Origin: Gamsiella multidivaricata
Lineage: Eukaryota > Mortierellomycota > Mortierellomycetes > Mortierellales > Mortierellaceae
Length of the DNA: 64,000 nt
Direction of reading: 5' to 3'
Assembly (NCBI RefSeq): GCF_025024155.1
Contig: NW_026251715.1
Span: forward strand, 372,001-436,000
The number at the start of each line of letters is the position of its first letter. The first letter of the stretch is position 1. Shown one piece after another: positions 30,723-43,621 of the stretch. Made by a program: the position numbers and the translations under genes. The notes under the pieces were generated by a model that was not told where the DNA came from, did not search any database, and saw nothing but the letters and a program-made list of their open reading frames with translations.

Positions 30723-33700
30723 CTACTCGCCACGTTCCAAGCGGTACCGTGTCTCGTCGCCAGGGGCATAGATAATACCCGCAACCTTCGCCTTTGCCCT
30801 GGCCGAATCCAGAACCGCGCCATCTGTGGCCACAACGATCCCCCGACTCCTCAGCCAATCAATCTCTGCCTGTGCAAGTCCTCGCTCATCTATCGGCAGC
30901 CACACCGGCTTCTGGACATCATAAGTCGATGGGTGGCAATATGCCTGATCCTGTAGGTATTCCAGCTCCACGCCTGCTGGGCTGTGCTCTGACAACTGCT
31001 CTGGCTCTTCGTGTATTACACGCTCCGCCCTGAAAGTCGCTGGCCGGTCCACAAACGAGACAGGTCTGCTACCGTTGTTGAATGAAGGTGCTCGGTCCAT
31101 GAATGACCTTGGTCGAGCAAGAATCGGGCTACTGTTATAACGAGGCGTGGTTCGGTCAGGCTTGCGTAGCTCCCCATACCGTGGACTCGGCCTAGGCACG
31201 AGGAATTTCGAATCATCAAAAGACAATGAGTTCTCAAGGTGGTATGGATGACGATGGCGAAAGGATTGTCTCGAATTTGAAAAAGTGTCGTCTTGCGAAG
31301 GTAAAACGTGGTCATGGTCGTGATCATGATCGTCGTTATGGTTGTCGTGGTAGTCGTCGCCGTCGTGGTACAGCTGCTTGTTCAGAACAAACCGAGACTG
31401 GTTGTCCTCTGGCATTGGGATCTGCTTCGAGGTGAGGTTCTTCTGCGAAAGGTTTTTCATGTGCATAATGCCTCCGTCCTCTGGCTCCACCTGCTCCTCG
31501 TCCGGCTGCTTCACACTCTCATGTGCTTCGTCTCCCTCCGTGACCACACCATGCCTGTCGACGTGGAGATCCTTAGAAAACAGGGCAACCGGCAGATAGG
31601 TCACCAGAGGATTAAATGCCTCGTTCATATTGCTCAGCGAGAGGGCAGTGGCGACGATCAAAATGACAAGCAGTACCAGCTGAGGCACCGCCGAGGAGCC
31701 CTGCTTCATCAGGAAAATACCGAAAAGGGTGATGAGCGAAATAAAGATCCCCGTATAGACTTGCTTGACCGCCTTTGGGAACGCAAGCCCACCTGTCTCG
31801 ATCGGCTGGTGGTAGACGTACAGAAATTGGTGGCGGTACACAAAGTAGAACATCGTAAAGTAAAAGGCCACGAAGGGCAGGATCAGCGGCGCAATGGTCG
31901 AGTACAAGATCCCGATACAGAACATGAGCGTCTGGGGTGGAAAGAGGGTGCCATAGTTGACAGACTCGAGGCTGCCTTGGACACCCCAAATCTGGCGTGG
32001 ACTCTTGGCGAGCAATTGGGTGAACATGAAATTGAGTAGTAGTGGCACGATCTGCAAGAGCTCCAGAGCTGGTCCTGTAAATCCACGAAGGAGCACGTAC
32101 GTAATGAAGAACGTCGAAGCGTTGGGGAGCTTCTCTGAGAAACGAGAGATGAGCGATTTGAAATTGAATCCTTCTTTGTTGAGCTCATTGAGTGTCTTGA
32201 GGACCCCACCCGAAAGCGTTGAGATGAGCAGCACGTTGATGACGAGGAAGAAGAAGTACTTGGCCATGACCGAGAGGGAGATGCTGCTGTATTGGACATG
32301 GCCCTCGTACTTTGCCATTATAGTCAAGAGGAAGGGCAGCAGAGCCATGAGACCCGCAAGCAGAAGCGGGGGCAAGACACCTTGGACGACACCCAGTACC
32401 CCACTTGGGAGGTCCTCCAAAAAAGACAAGAATGAAAACACGTTGACAATATCGGACATTGTCGCAAGCGAAGAGATGACGATAGTGGGGATGGTCCACA
32501 GCAAGATCATAACCGTAGAAGAAACGAGGATCACCATGGATCGTCCCTTTCTGACTAGCGTGTTCAAGTCCATGTTGTCCCACACAACGTCCAGAGGCGA
32601 GATCTCCGCATACATGGGCGTCATCCTGAACGGTGTGGGGTGGACGACTGTCTGCACTGCACTATGGGCTGCAAATTGGCTGCGAAACTGGATGAAGGCC
32701 GAGTTGAGTGATTCGACTGATCCCGATTGTTGGGCCTGCTGAATTTGCTGGTTCAATTGGCAGAGTCGCTCGGCGTAAAATTCAACGAGATCGACTTTGT
32801 CTCCCAAGCAGGGAATGGTGGATGTCTTGCCGATAGGGCGCTGTGGTTCCTTGATCTCTGGATCCTTTTTGGACTTTTTGCCATAGGCAGATCGGATATA
32901 GTTGTACTCTGCCATCTCCAGATGCTTCACAACTTTGTCCCGCTCCTTGCACAGCTTCGTGAGGTTTTCTGGGTGCCTACAACAACAGTCAGAGCAACAA
33001 AGGCGGCATAGTTTAGTATAAGCCATTATGCCTGGTGTATAATCCTTTCTTTTACAGATTGTCGGGTGCGTATTAGGTCTGATCACTCCGTATACCTGTT
33101 CAACCAGATCTTGGAGACGCCCCCTGGAAACCGGTTGAAAATGTTGTAAAGTGCCTCCTCCGTGTTAAGACCCTTTGGGATTGCGGTGATGAGGATGGTG
33201 GTTGACTGGGGTGTCTTCGTGTGCTTCTCGCTCATCAAATAGGCATGGCGGCGGCGTGTGTATTCGCGCATCTCTCGCCACAGCAGTAAGATCGCCGCCA
33301 CTGTTTTTAAATCACGATGAGATGGTCAGTCTTAGTTTTCGGCATACTTTTTTCCTTTTGCTGTTCCGTAGAAATCATCACTTACAAGTAAAGATATAGG
33401 TCAACGTGAGATGGAACCAGAGGCGCCAAGAGTCTTTGACGTTACCAATGTTCATGCTCGCCAGTCCTCCTTCTCCTGGCTTGATGATCCCATCCCCCAT
33501 GTTCAATGGAATCAGAATAGGCATCGACAGCACACAGCAACCTCCGAAGAACATCCTAAAAGAATTTTCCGCGCAACAGTTGACTCCATCTGTTAGTCGA
33601 TTGTTCTACGTTTGTTCTTATCGGGCGAGCAAAATTACATCATCTGCTTAGTTCCCCCTGTAATCACCCCTAAGCCCAAATATCTATTGTCGCACTGTAG

Positions 33701-34382
33701 AAGCTGGCCTTTTTCTTTTTTTTTTTATCATATTTCATCATCATGCATTGTGCCTATCAATGAAAAACACATACGCGCTCATCCGGAGGAATCTCAGAAA
33801 CATGTATGCATCAAGGCCAACTTTTTCCAGTAGTTCTGTATCCTTGACTTTGAACGAGGCCGTGATCCAGCTGAAGATGCCCGGGGGTAGTTCCGGGGAT
33901 CGAATGCTGCATGTACGACGAGGGAAAAAAATAAAACGAATTAGGACATACATCACAATTAAGGTTTTACCCACTAGCAACACTATTAGCTCTAATGGTG
34001 CATGCATATTGATCTGCTGCTTTATGGTCAAAGGTGTGGTTGCGTGGTCGAACGGATGGAGAGAAGGACAGATAGATAGATCGGTAGATAGATCGACCAA
34101 GGCGAATATGTGTATGTGAGTGGATGGACGAGAGAGAAAGAGAGAGAGAGAGGGAGCTGTGGGAGCTGTGTGAATGCGCATTTGTGCTTACTCTTTGGTG
34201 ACAAGGTATGTCCTTGGCTGATAGATCTTCTTACTCCAATGCCGTACGATACAAAAGGCGACAAAGACCCCAATACCAATGGCGCCGTTGAATAACAGTG
34301 AGGAGGTGAACGCCTTGATGGAGATATTGGTGACGTTGTTGACACTGGTAGGAGTGCCGGTACTGTTGTTTCCGACGTTCAT
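30723..34382 (-). CDS. OSCA/TMEM63 (CSC1, DUF221) mechanosensitive/hyperosmolality-gated channel
   Basis: Five minus-strand exons (34382-34192, 33906-33775, 33555-33386, 33300-33096, 32976-30723) give 983 residues in phase. N-terminal Asn/Thr-rich stretch, then membrane segments (FTSSLLFNGAIGIGVFVAFC; MFFGGCCVLSMPILIPLNMG; LTLTYIFTLAAILLLW); a cytosolic RNA-recognition-like domain (TILITAIPKGLNTEEALYNI, then EFYAERLCQLNQQI); and the seven-helix core with DVVWDNMDLNTLVRKGRS, IPTIVISSLA, GFTGPALELLQIVPLL and YFTMFYFVYRHQFLYVY. The C-terminal PHM7_ext-like tail (STYDVQKPVWLPIDERGLA) is present. These are cation channels of plasma membrane or vacuole. A His/Asp-rich run sits in the tail at about residue 780. 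Confidence 0.92.
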
Positions 34383-35293
34383 TGCGCGGGGAGTGAGTGT
34401 CGTTAAGATCGCAGTTGTGGTTGCTGTAAAGAGGGGGAGATGTGTGTGTGTGTCCTTGTTTGTGTTTGTTTTTGCTGGACCCGACGCAAAGGGGAGCAAA
34501 ATGCCCTGATAGAATGAAAGCGTCTTTGTTTTTCTTAACGACGACGGATCAGAAAGTAGGACTGGAAGATGAAGGATGACAGATGAAAGATGAAAAGATA
34601 TGCAGGGAGGGAAGAAGAGGAGAGAGAGGCGGTAAAGAAGGAAGGAAGAAGACAGGTGGAGAGTGGGTCTGCAATGAGAAGAGGAGGGTGGAGGAGTGGA
34701 ATGGAGGAGTGGAATGAAGGAGCGGAATGAGAATGGAGGAGGAAGAGTTTCTATGCTTGCATGGACCCTTATTTGGTGGCGACTTTTTTTTTTTTTGGTT
34801 GTACTGAATACGTAGAACGACTCCATGACTGCATGCTTACCATCCTACACATGTTGTGTGTGTCACCAGAATACGATTGCTGTGCTGCAGCAATGCTAAA
34901 CATCAGAGCCCGAGGAACCCATCCCATGCCGCCAGCTGCTGTACACACGATTGGAGACCACATCTCCGACACTTGCTCCTCCCCCCTGTTCAAGACACTA
35001 GCCATAGCTCAGGTCTCATACCCTCAGGGCGGGATTAGCTAGTTCCTCCAGACAAAACAATCCGTGTCATCCTTTCCTGGTTTCATACCAACATCTTCAT
35101 CCTCTCAGCTCTTGACTCTACTGGGATCCCATCTTTACGCTCTTGCTTGCATCCTCGTCCTTGTCACACATACCTCACTTTGTCATCATTACAGATTTTT
35201 TTTTCTTTTTAATTGCACTCGTTTAATAAAGAAATATGCTGCTGGTCTATATACATTGCAAGAGAAAAAATAAATCGATCCATCCCGCCTCGT
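34383..35293. other. Intergenic region upstream of the channel gene and downstream of GDH2
   Basis: Purine-rich leader from 34550 to 34745 (+ strand), then unique sequence. No gene was found; short frames lack motifs. Confidence 0.6.
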
Positions 35294-38200
35294 TTACTGC
35301 TGAACCTTGGAGAAGTAAGGGGTCATGAACTCAAAGAACGCAAACTGGCTGGGCTCCGTGCCGTACCTGTATACGAAGCGCGAGGCCAAGTACGCTCCAA
35401 AGATCGCGCGCACATAGTTCTCGGGAACACGCTTCATCAACGTCTCCAATCCAACCTGCTTCAACAACATGTTGGGGAAGGCCTCCTCCAAAACAACCTT
35501 GCGCAAAGCAATGTTGTCCCACAGCGAGGTGTGCTGCAAGTTCTCGTTCAGCTTCACAATCGCAAGCGACAACTCATCCGAAAGGATCGAGCGAGGAGTC
35601 CTGGTGCGCTGATGCTCCCTCCACAGGGCCTCAAACTCGAGATGGGCGTTACGCTCAATGATCGTCTGGACCTCCTTGACGTACTCCTGGTAGAACTCGG
35701 GGGTGTTCTCGGGAGTCACCTGCATGTGCTGAGCAAACTCCTCGTCCGTGAACGCCAAGGCAGCCAACACCTCCAGCGACGATGAGGTGACACCTCCCTT
35801 GTTGGCCGAAGCGTCCTTGAACACAACAGCACCAGCACGCTCCAGGCGGAGACGGGCCTCCTGGGTGAAGAACAGGTTGGCTCCCTCGACAATGTACTTG
35901 AAGCGGGGGTGGTTGTCAGCATCCAAGAGACGGCCAACGTTCTGGAGATCGACCGACTCGGGGCGACCACCGCAGGGAACAAAGACCTCGCAGTTGACCA
36001 TGGGGTTCAGGTGGAAGTTGTTGCGGAATGAAAGACCGTCATCAATGACCTCACCCGAGGGCAGCTTGACGTTCACCTCATCGACCAACACGCGGAAACC
36101 CTTGGGCGACAGCTTCGAAGCATCAAAGTTCGAGATCATGAGACGGTTCGCGGCCAAGCGGGCCAACTCCTCACGGTCAATACCCTCAGCGTCATACAAA
36201 ACTCCGGATCCGTCAACGATACCGCAGGTCTTGTCCTTCGAAATCTTGATCTCGTTCGATCCCAAGTCACCATCTGGACCTCCGGTCTGCAACTTGTGGC
36301 AGTTCTCCTCCTTGAGTCCCAACTTGCGGTAAATGCCAAGGACGTACTGGTGGACCGAGCGAGTAGTCATACCATAGGTGTCGTGGGGGATACCACCCAA
36401 GGACTGGGACTTGCCGGTCGTGAAGGCCTTCCAGAAGGAGGCACCACGCTCGCGGGCGTGAGCAGAAGCCCAGTCCATGTAGTCGGCAGTACCCTCATCG
36501 GGGCCAAAGAACAGGATCTCGGGCTTCTTGTGCAAGTCGACAATGCGCTCCTTGATGCCGGGGGTCTCGCCGACGATCAACAAGTCAAGGACAGCATCGA
36601 CATACTTCTCAAAAGCGACAAGGGCCTTGTCCTGCTGATTGACATCCAACAAGATGGTACCCTTGGAACCGCCCTCGGGAATATCCTTGTTCTTGCGCTG
36701 CTGGGTGTTCGCAAGGGCATAGTTCTCATCAAAGAGTGAGCGCAAGTTGATCGAATACGCTTCTCTGTTGCGGGAGCGAATGATGCGGATTCCACCACGG
36801 GCGACATCACGGAAGCGCAGGTGGAAACCACGGAACTCGGATCCGATGACGAGGAACATGCCGAACAGCTTGGTGGGATACTCGATCTCGGGCAAGAACG
36901 AGGGGTCCATGCGGAAGGAAAGAGCGACCTTGGTAGGCTGGTAAAAGTTGGTCTTGAGCACGTGCTTGTTGAAGACCAAGAACGACTCAAAGACCATGAG
37001 CTCGTGCGAGTTCGAGGTCGTGCGGCGGATCTTCTCGTGGAGCTCCTCCTCACTCAAGACAGTGTCGGTACGGAGACGCTGGTACGAGAGTGTGGGCTGA
37101 AGCGAGTTGACGGCAGGGTTGACATAGTGGATCATGGCAAAGTTGATGTAAAGCAGCTTGACGAGCTCGGGGTAGGTCTTGATGATCTCGAGAATGTAAT
37201 CACGAGTGAAGGTGTCAGTGCGGAGACGCTTCTTCATCTTGGTAAGGACATCCTGATGGGTAGAGTTGCTGGTATCGAGGATGTTGACGAGCGAAACGTA
37301 TTCATTTCCGAGACGGTTCAAGAAGTGCTGGGCAAAGATCCAGCCAATGTAACCATAGATCGACTCCTGGACAGACAGCTTGTTGGTCTGGAAGAAGCTC
37401 TGGAGAGGGGTCGTGGGCAAGCAGTAGATCAACGAGGCCTCCTTGATGATCTGGTGGATCGAGTGCTCAATTGGGGGAGCAGTCGACTTGGGGATCTGGT
37501 TGAGGTAAAGGGAGACGATCGTGATGCCGTTCGAGAACTGCTCGACGTACTTGCGGGTCGAGTACAGATCGTAGTAATGGTACAAATCCGAGATGGCCGA
37601 GAAGAAGGACTGAGTGGTCTGCTGCTTGTAGGCGATGACGAGGCGGCGCTCGCGGGAGCCCTCGACCTCGAACATCTCGATGACGGGACCGGTTCTGGCG
37701 AGGGCCAGCTTCATGACGTTGGAGTAGATCTCAAGGGTGTTCCCAGTGGCCTTCTCGAGGAAGCTCTTGTCGGCGGTCTCGCGGATATCGTTCTCCTGCT
37801 CCTTGGTGGGCTTGGGGTTGACGAAGGAGCACTGGTGGACAAAGTAGGTGCGGAGCTGGGTCGAGGACGAGGAAGAGACGGTACCCTTGGAGCGGTAAGA
37901 CTCCAGACGGAAGGCACGCTCAGTGTTGCTGACATCAAGGTACTTGGCGTCAATTCTGATGAGGAAGAGAATATAGTTTAAAAAAATTAGTCTTAAGGTG
38001 TTTAATGCGCCCAGAATCAGGGGGGGAGACAGAGGATGCTGCTTACCTCTTTTCGTGCTGGGGTCCATAGAGCTGCGAGACACCGGGATGGGAGGTGTGG
38101 ATGTAAACGGCGCCCTCGTCAGTCTCGCGCTCGAGATTGATATCCAGGCCGTTGTCGTTCTTGGTGTAGGCAAAGATCTTGGCACCATAGAGAGCCATGA

Positions 38201-38588
38201 TGTGGTTGGCAATGGACTCGACGGACTCGGAGGCAAAGTACATGTCGTCGATGCCGAGGTTTCTATTGGACCAGATGAAATGCACGCAGGAAACAGCAGA
38301 GTATCAGCGGAGATTGCTCCTTTTTCACTAGCCGAGGGAATAGAAAGGATGTATTACGATAGATTACTGCGCGGTTGCGACAGTTGCTTACCCGTAGAAC
38401 CAAGAGACCTCGTTCTGAGCCAAGGCAGCGGGGATGAAGCCCTTCTCGCTCAGGTGCTGGGTGACCTCGACCATCTGGGCCTCCTTGCCGTGGAAAGCGT
38501 TCTCGATGTAGCCGGGCATGTCCTTGATGGTGTGAGGATGCGCACCATTGAGATGGGCGTCAGTAGCAGCAAGGGGAGATGCAATCAT
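35294..38588 (-). CDS. GDH2: NAD-specific glutamate dehydrogenase, large fungal type
   Basis: Three minus-strand exons (38588-38392, 38262-38047, 37955-35294) give 1024 residues, in the size class of fungal Gdh2. It oxidatively deaminates glutamate to 2-oxoglutarate and ammonia with NAD+. A long N-terminal regulatory half is followed by the dehydrogenase core: ARGGIRIIRSRNREAYSINL, DIPEGGSKGTILLDVNQQDK, FGPDEGTADYMDWASAHA, GKSQSLGGIPHDTYGMTTRS, and nucleotide-binding QTGGPDGDLGSNEI; then GRPESVDLQNVG and FKYIVEGANLFFTQEARLRL. The first introns are short and the last exon is very long. Codon bias is strong, leaving several long antisense frames that I treat as shadows. This suggests high expression. 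Confidence 0.96.
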
Positions 38589-38846
38589 TGTATGTTTTTG
38601 TATGAGGTATTAGGGGGGTGGGGATCTATTTAGGAATGCAGATGCAGAGAGAAAGATGCAAAAAAAAAAGAAATGGGAGAATGCAAGGCGGAAGAATGGA
38701 GGCGGAGACGAGGATGCAGAGGATGGGAGAAGGATGGGTTGTGGAGGACAAAGGGAAAAAGGAACGCCTTTTATACGACGACCAGGAGGATGGAGGCCAA
38801 AAGACACCAAGAAATGCGGGGGGAGCGACCAAAGAATGTTTCTTTC

Positions 38847-38893
38847 AAAGTAAAAGTAAAAGTAAAAGTAAAAGTAAAAGTAAAAGTAAAAGT
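38847..38893 (+). repeat. (TAAAAG)n hexamer microsatellite
   Basis: Seven to eight copies of TAAAAG in the GDH2 promoter, about 260 bp upstream of its ATG. Confidence 0.9.
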
Positions 38894-40977
38894 ACTGTAC
38901 GAGCAGGACTGAATTGGCTCGAGTACTCTAGTATTCTATTCTTGCTTTACATCTTGCTTTTTCCTGGGGATCGATTTCCTTTTTCAATTTCGTGGGAAGA
39001 ACCACACCCACATACGCAACAGTCTCAGGAACAGAAGCACCATGCACACACACCAACAACGACCGCCCCTCGTCCTACACCTTCCTTCTCTCCCTGAGGC
39101 AGCAAGGTGGAAGCTGAGCTGTTGTTGTCGCTGTCTTGTCTTGTCGTGTCTTGTCTTGTTCTGAAAACGGAAAAAGGTGTGGCGGAAGAGTCAAGAGTCC
39201 GCTTGCCCGTTAGACTACATTCCCAAGGTACCTCCTTTCTGTCCTTCTTTAAACAGCGAGATGTGGGGTAGACAGAGACACACAACTGCAACACCAACAA
39301 CAACGAGAACTCATGGGTGTGAGTGTATGGATATGAAGCCAAGTATACGTGAGTAATCCCAATAATACAGCCGATATAACACCATCGACATCGACATCGA
39401 CATCGACTCTGAAAGGAGCAGTAGGGCCTCGTACGTTTTTTTTCTTTTTCTTTTACAGCACACACGGCACCGGTCGATGATTGGTCCGTTTTTGGATGTC
39501 GGTCTGAATGTGGGGAAGAAAACAAAAATTCGTTTTGCGGCTGCGTAGGGACACACATGCATCTCCACTTGGACTGCACACACACCCATACAGACCAAAC
39601 TAGCCGCCATGGATTTCAATCGTATCCAGCCCTCCCAGCTATACGCTCGTTCTTAGATACTTCCTCCTTCTTGTTCCTCAGTCGTGTTTGAGAACATTGG
39701 AACTAACGCAGTGGTCGAGACAGAATTAGCCCCTTTGAACCCTGGTTTTTTTTTTTGTTTTTTTAGTGTCACCCAACAATAAAAATGACAGCAGCCTCCT
39801 TTATACTGGTCTAGATGGGAATAACAATGGCGCGGTTACATGTACACACACCCAACACTGCTCTGCTCGCTACACCCATCACCTTCTCCGCCATCATCCC
39901 TTTTTCTCGACTTTGTTGTTGATTGAGTGCTGGTTTAATATTTTACTTTGTTTATGTTATTTTTCTGGACTATTGTGGAGATTGAAAAAATATCTAAACC
40001 AAAAATTGAAAAATAGGTTGGTCGGTGTGGTCACTTTCCCCACACTTTTTAATAAACATCTTCTCACTTACCTAGAGTACCAGAGACTACGCACATATCC
40101 CACATAGTCCTTGCGCGCTGCAAGAGGGGGTCTTTGACACGCCCATCGGTTGACCCATCAGCCGTTATTCCTCTCCTTCTTATGCCCATCCCTCGAGCTT
40201 GAACAGTGAGCGATCCTCTCTTTTAACTCCCCCAAGCCCAGTCAGCCTGCTATTGTCCAGCCCTGGCCTGCGTCCGTGTCACACAGGCATAATTTAGTCT
40301 AGCCTATGAAGCAAACACAGGGTAGTCTAGCTGTTGGCCTGTGTGCGGTGTGTGTTGTTGTTGTTAGTGTCGGCGAATGTATTTTTTTTTTGACATCCAG
40401 CTAAACTCGACCTAGAGATCGACATGGGTACAACGAATAACATCGGTAATAGGCCCATCCTCCCTCCCTTCCCCCCTTCCATAGTGTTCTTCTCTGTGGT
40501 ATAATAAAGATGCCTGTGTCTGTCTGGGGCGTGTGCGTGCGTATTTGTTGTGCGATGTCTCTCCTTCTCTGGTCGATGGGAATGAAAAATAAATAAGCGA
40601 GCTGGAGTTGAATATATGGCGCCCAAACGTCGTCGAGAACAACAAAAGAAAAACGACGAGATCAAAAACTGGATCCGTGCCATCATCATTATTCCCTCAA
40701 CGACCAACGACCGACCTGGAATAATTCTCAGCCTGAGAAACCCTGTACCGAGTTACTCTCTAAAAAAAAGAAAAGAAAGAGTGTTCCTTTTGAGGCAATC
40801 CGCTTGAACCCCCGCAACATCACCTCACTTTCAACTGAATCGATTGAATCCTCTCCCCCCACGACTCGCTGTTTGTATGATGAATGGCGATTCAATAGAG
40901 CCATGATTGTAGTCGACAGTCAAGTAAAGTCGTCTTCTCGCTCATACTGGCCCGCTATAACGCAATCCCCCTCTGTA

Positions 40978-41008
<31 letters not shown>

Positions 41009-41635
41009 GATCTCCAGCTGAGCTCCTAGAAAGAAAAACAAGGGAGAAGGCAAAGAACGAAGGGCCTATTCGTTGACTCACATCTTCAGAGCTCTCTCAC
41101 CCTCTGCTCGAGTATTTTGCCCGCTATTATTACACACGCACCACCATTTATGAATGGATGATCCAATAGTCGAAGAAAGAATCTAGGCGGTTTCTCCACA
41201 ACTGCAGGCGCATCCGCAAACGTGTACAGCTCCTGGCCGCTCGCTGCAACATATTTCCACAGCCCTGTCGATCGCGCTATGTTTCAATGTTCCAGTCGAG
41301 TACTTGCGGGATGTATTTGTGTGCATGCCCCCCCTTTCTTTACTGAGGAAGTGCTGGTATCCCCCGCAAAAAAAAAGAAAAAAAAAAAAAAGCGCGTGTG
41401 TCTGTGATGGAGTGTGCTGGGCGAGCATGGTGCTTGCATGTTTAGTGGCAACAAAAACGCGCTTTTGGTGGCGAAACAGAGTGTCTGTGCCCCGTCGATC
41501 CATCCACCGCCGAGACAAAACAAGTCCCCATGTAAAGGACCGCATCGCATTTACTCCCCTCCCTTCACACTCCCATCCAACTTGATCATCCCCACAAAAG
41601 ACACGATCCCGATCCCAAATCAACCAACGGACAAC
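38894..41635. other. Long divergent intergenic region between GDH2 and the cobalamin adenosyltransferase
   Basis: Together with the GDH2-proximal 260 bp, about 3 kb without a supported gene. It contains T-rich runs (39740-39760, about T30 at 40980-41010), A-rich runs (41380-41392) and a TCGACA repeat near 39386-39408. Short frames have no motifs. Confidence 0.55.
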
Positions 41636-43026
41636 ATGGCATCTGAAAAGTAACTACACATCCCCCTCGTCTTATGCACCCACATACCCTCCTTGCGACT
41701 TGCTCGCTTACACGCCTTTTTATTACCTACTTAATCCCAGCCCCAAAAAGTCGCAGCTCTACACCCGAACCGGCGACCGAGGTATTCTATTTCGCAGCAG
41801 ATCAAGCATGTTTTCCCCGCTACTCTCCTCGAGACCCCAGAACACTTATGATTGATCGCACTCTATGTGTCTGCTCTACTAGGCGAATCCTCGCTCTACA
41901 ACGGCGAGCGCCGCCTTAAAACCGACCGGATCTTCGAAGCCCTGGGAGCGGTCGATGAACTCAACTCCAGTATCGGGTACTGTACCACCTATGCATCCCA
42001 CTCATTCAGTTCCTTCCATGAATACTAATACTTATTAATATTTGTTATTGTTGTTGTCTTGATACAATTTCGTTAGAATCGCACACCATTACTGCAAAAA
42101 GTCCGCTAATGGATTGGAGGAGCAATTGATCGAGGTAAAAGAACAGGAAACGCGCGCGGATGAGGGCAAAGATGCACATCCATGCAAGCGAGGTACTAAA
42201 CATCAACCCGTTTTGTATCTATGTATTTTTTTCAATCCACTCAGATTCAGTGCAATTTGCAGGACATTGGATCCAACATCGCGACACCCAGAAACGATGC
42301 TTCCGAAAGCCAGCTCCGTAAGAACCAGAACACGAAAGAGGAACTCAATGGGCTCCTTTTCTCCCAACCAATATTTTTTTTTCTGCTTCCGTCATTTATT
42401 GATGATGGCGACGTTTTTTTTTTCTTTTTTAGGCAACACGACCTTTGACGAGGGACACGTCGAAAAGTTAGAGAGCTGGATCGATCGCCTGGATTCTGTA
42501 AGGAGCCATTCAGTTTTTACTCGCAGCCCTTTCTTTTTTTATTATCTACAATCCTAAGGACTATTTAAAAAAAGAAAAAGAAAAAAGAAAAAAGAAAAAA
42601 GAGGAACGCAATCAAAAGCGACGGCATCTGGAGTTCCTAACACAAGCACATCCTCTTTTTTTTGGTGGAAAACACTGCATGCGATAGCAACTCCCACCGC
42701 TTCGTAACTTTATCCTGCCTTCCGGAGGAGAGTCCAGCATCTTTTTGCACCAAGCGCGCTCCGTAAGTGCCATTCATGTCGAGAGTTACGCTTGCGTTGG
42801 CGTGGACCTAGGAAAAAAATATAAAAAAAAAAGAACAGTGCTGACAGAGCTGACATTGTTCAATAACAAATCGTCCCATAGATCTGTCGACGCGCCGAAC
42901 GTACGACCATCCCTGTCGTCGAAGCCAACGATGCGGACGAATCTGTTCTCAAGTATCTCAACCGGTACGCCTATTTTCTTTCCCTCAACACCTGTCGCAA
43001 TGCGTTAACCCAGCCAGAACCTGCTT

Positions 43027-43057
<31 letters not shown>

Positions 43058-43238
43058 TTTGGCCATAGACGAGTATACTAACATTCATTGCAATTGTCTC
43101 GTATTTTTTTTTTAAAGTCTAAGCGACTACTTATTTGCGGCAGCTAGATTCGCGGCCAAGCATGAAGGTCTGGAGGAGAACGTCTACAAGAAGGCCAAGA
43201 GCGGACGCGAGGCCACCGTGCTGACCCGCACACTTTAA
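41636..43238 (+). CDS. ATP:cob(I)alamin adenosyltransferase, PduO/MMAB type
   Basis: Nine short exons (41636-41649, 41741-41781, 41883-41976, 42077-42134, 42245-42317, 42433-42497, 42688-42762, 42882-42964, 43118-43238) close in phase at 207 residues. Diagnostic blocks: N-terminal ATP-binding [20 protein letters not shown], then [52 protein letters not shown], active-site [12 protein letters not shown] and [19 protein letters not shown]. The enzyme makes adenosylcobalamin, the cofactor of methylmalonyl-CoA mutase, normally in mitochondria. Only about seven residues precede the conserved start, so no mitochondrial presequence is visible; the ATG at 41636 with a 14-nt first exon is the weakest part of the model. 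B12 enzymes are absent from most Dikarya but known from early-branching fungi. Confidence 0.92.
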
Positions 43239-43621
43239 CCCAGAACCTTGCGAGATCAAATAAATCGGGCCCTTGCATTGCACGATAACTGGGGCCGATA
43301 TGAAGACTGTGCACAAATCTGTCCATTCGCAGCCAAAGCGATCAAAGTTGAGAAAGGCACGACCATGATACGCAACGCATCTTCTTTTTCTTTTTCTTTG
43401 TTCAATACAGAGTAGGGAGAGGGGTGTTGTATAATGTTTATTTCTATTGTCTTTATAACCGTACAGTTCCTTCCTCCTTCCTCCTTATTCTCTCTCCTCC
43501 TCACATCATCTTCTTGCGTACAAAAAAAATAAAAGAGAAAGAAAAAGAAATAAAGGAATAAACGTTCGCCTTGATTTTGTCGTCTTCACATGGTGCGTCG
43601 TTTGTAAAAAAGAAAAAAACT

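Noticed and set aside
31308..32039. + strand frame with Val/His-rich start and a bromo-like composition opposite the channel gene
   Set aside because: Antisense of the OSCA/CSC1 exon, whose membrane domains are conserved.
36821..37981. 386-codon open frame on the + strand opposite GDH2
   Set aside because: It is the reverse complement of the long GDH2 exon. Strong codon bias (few T in third positions) removes antisense stops; no motif or start context supports it.
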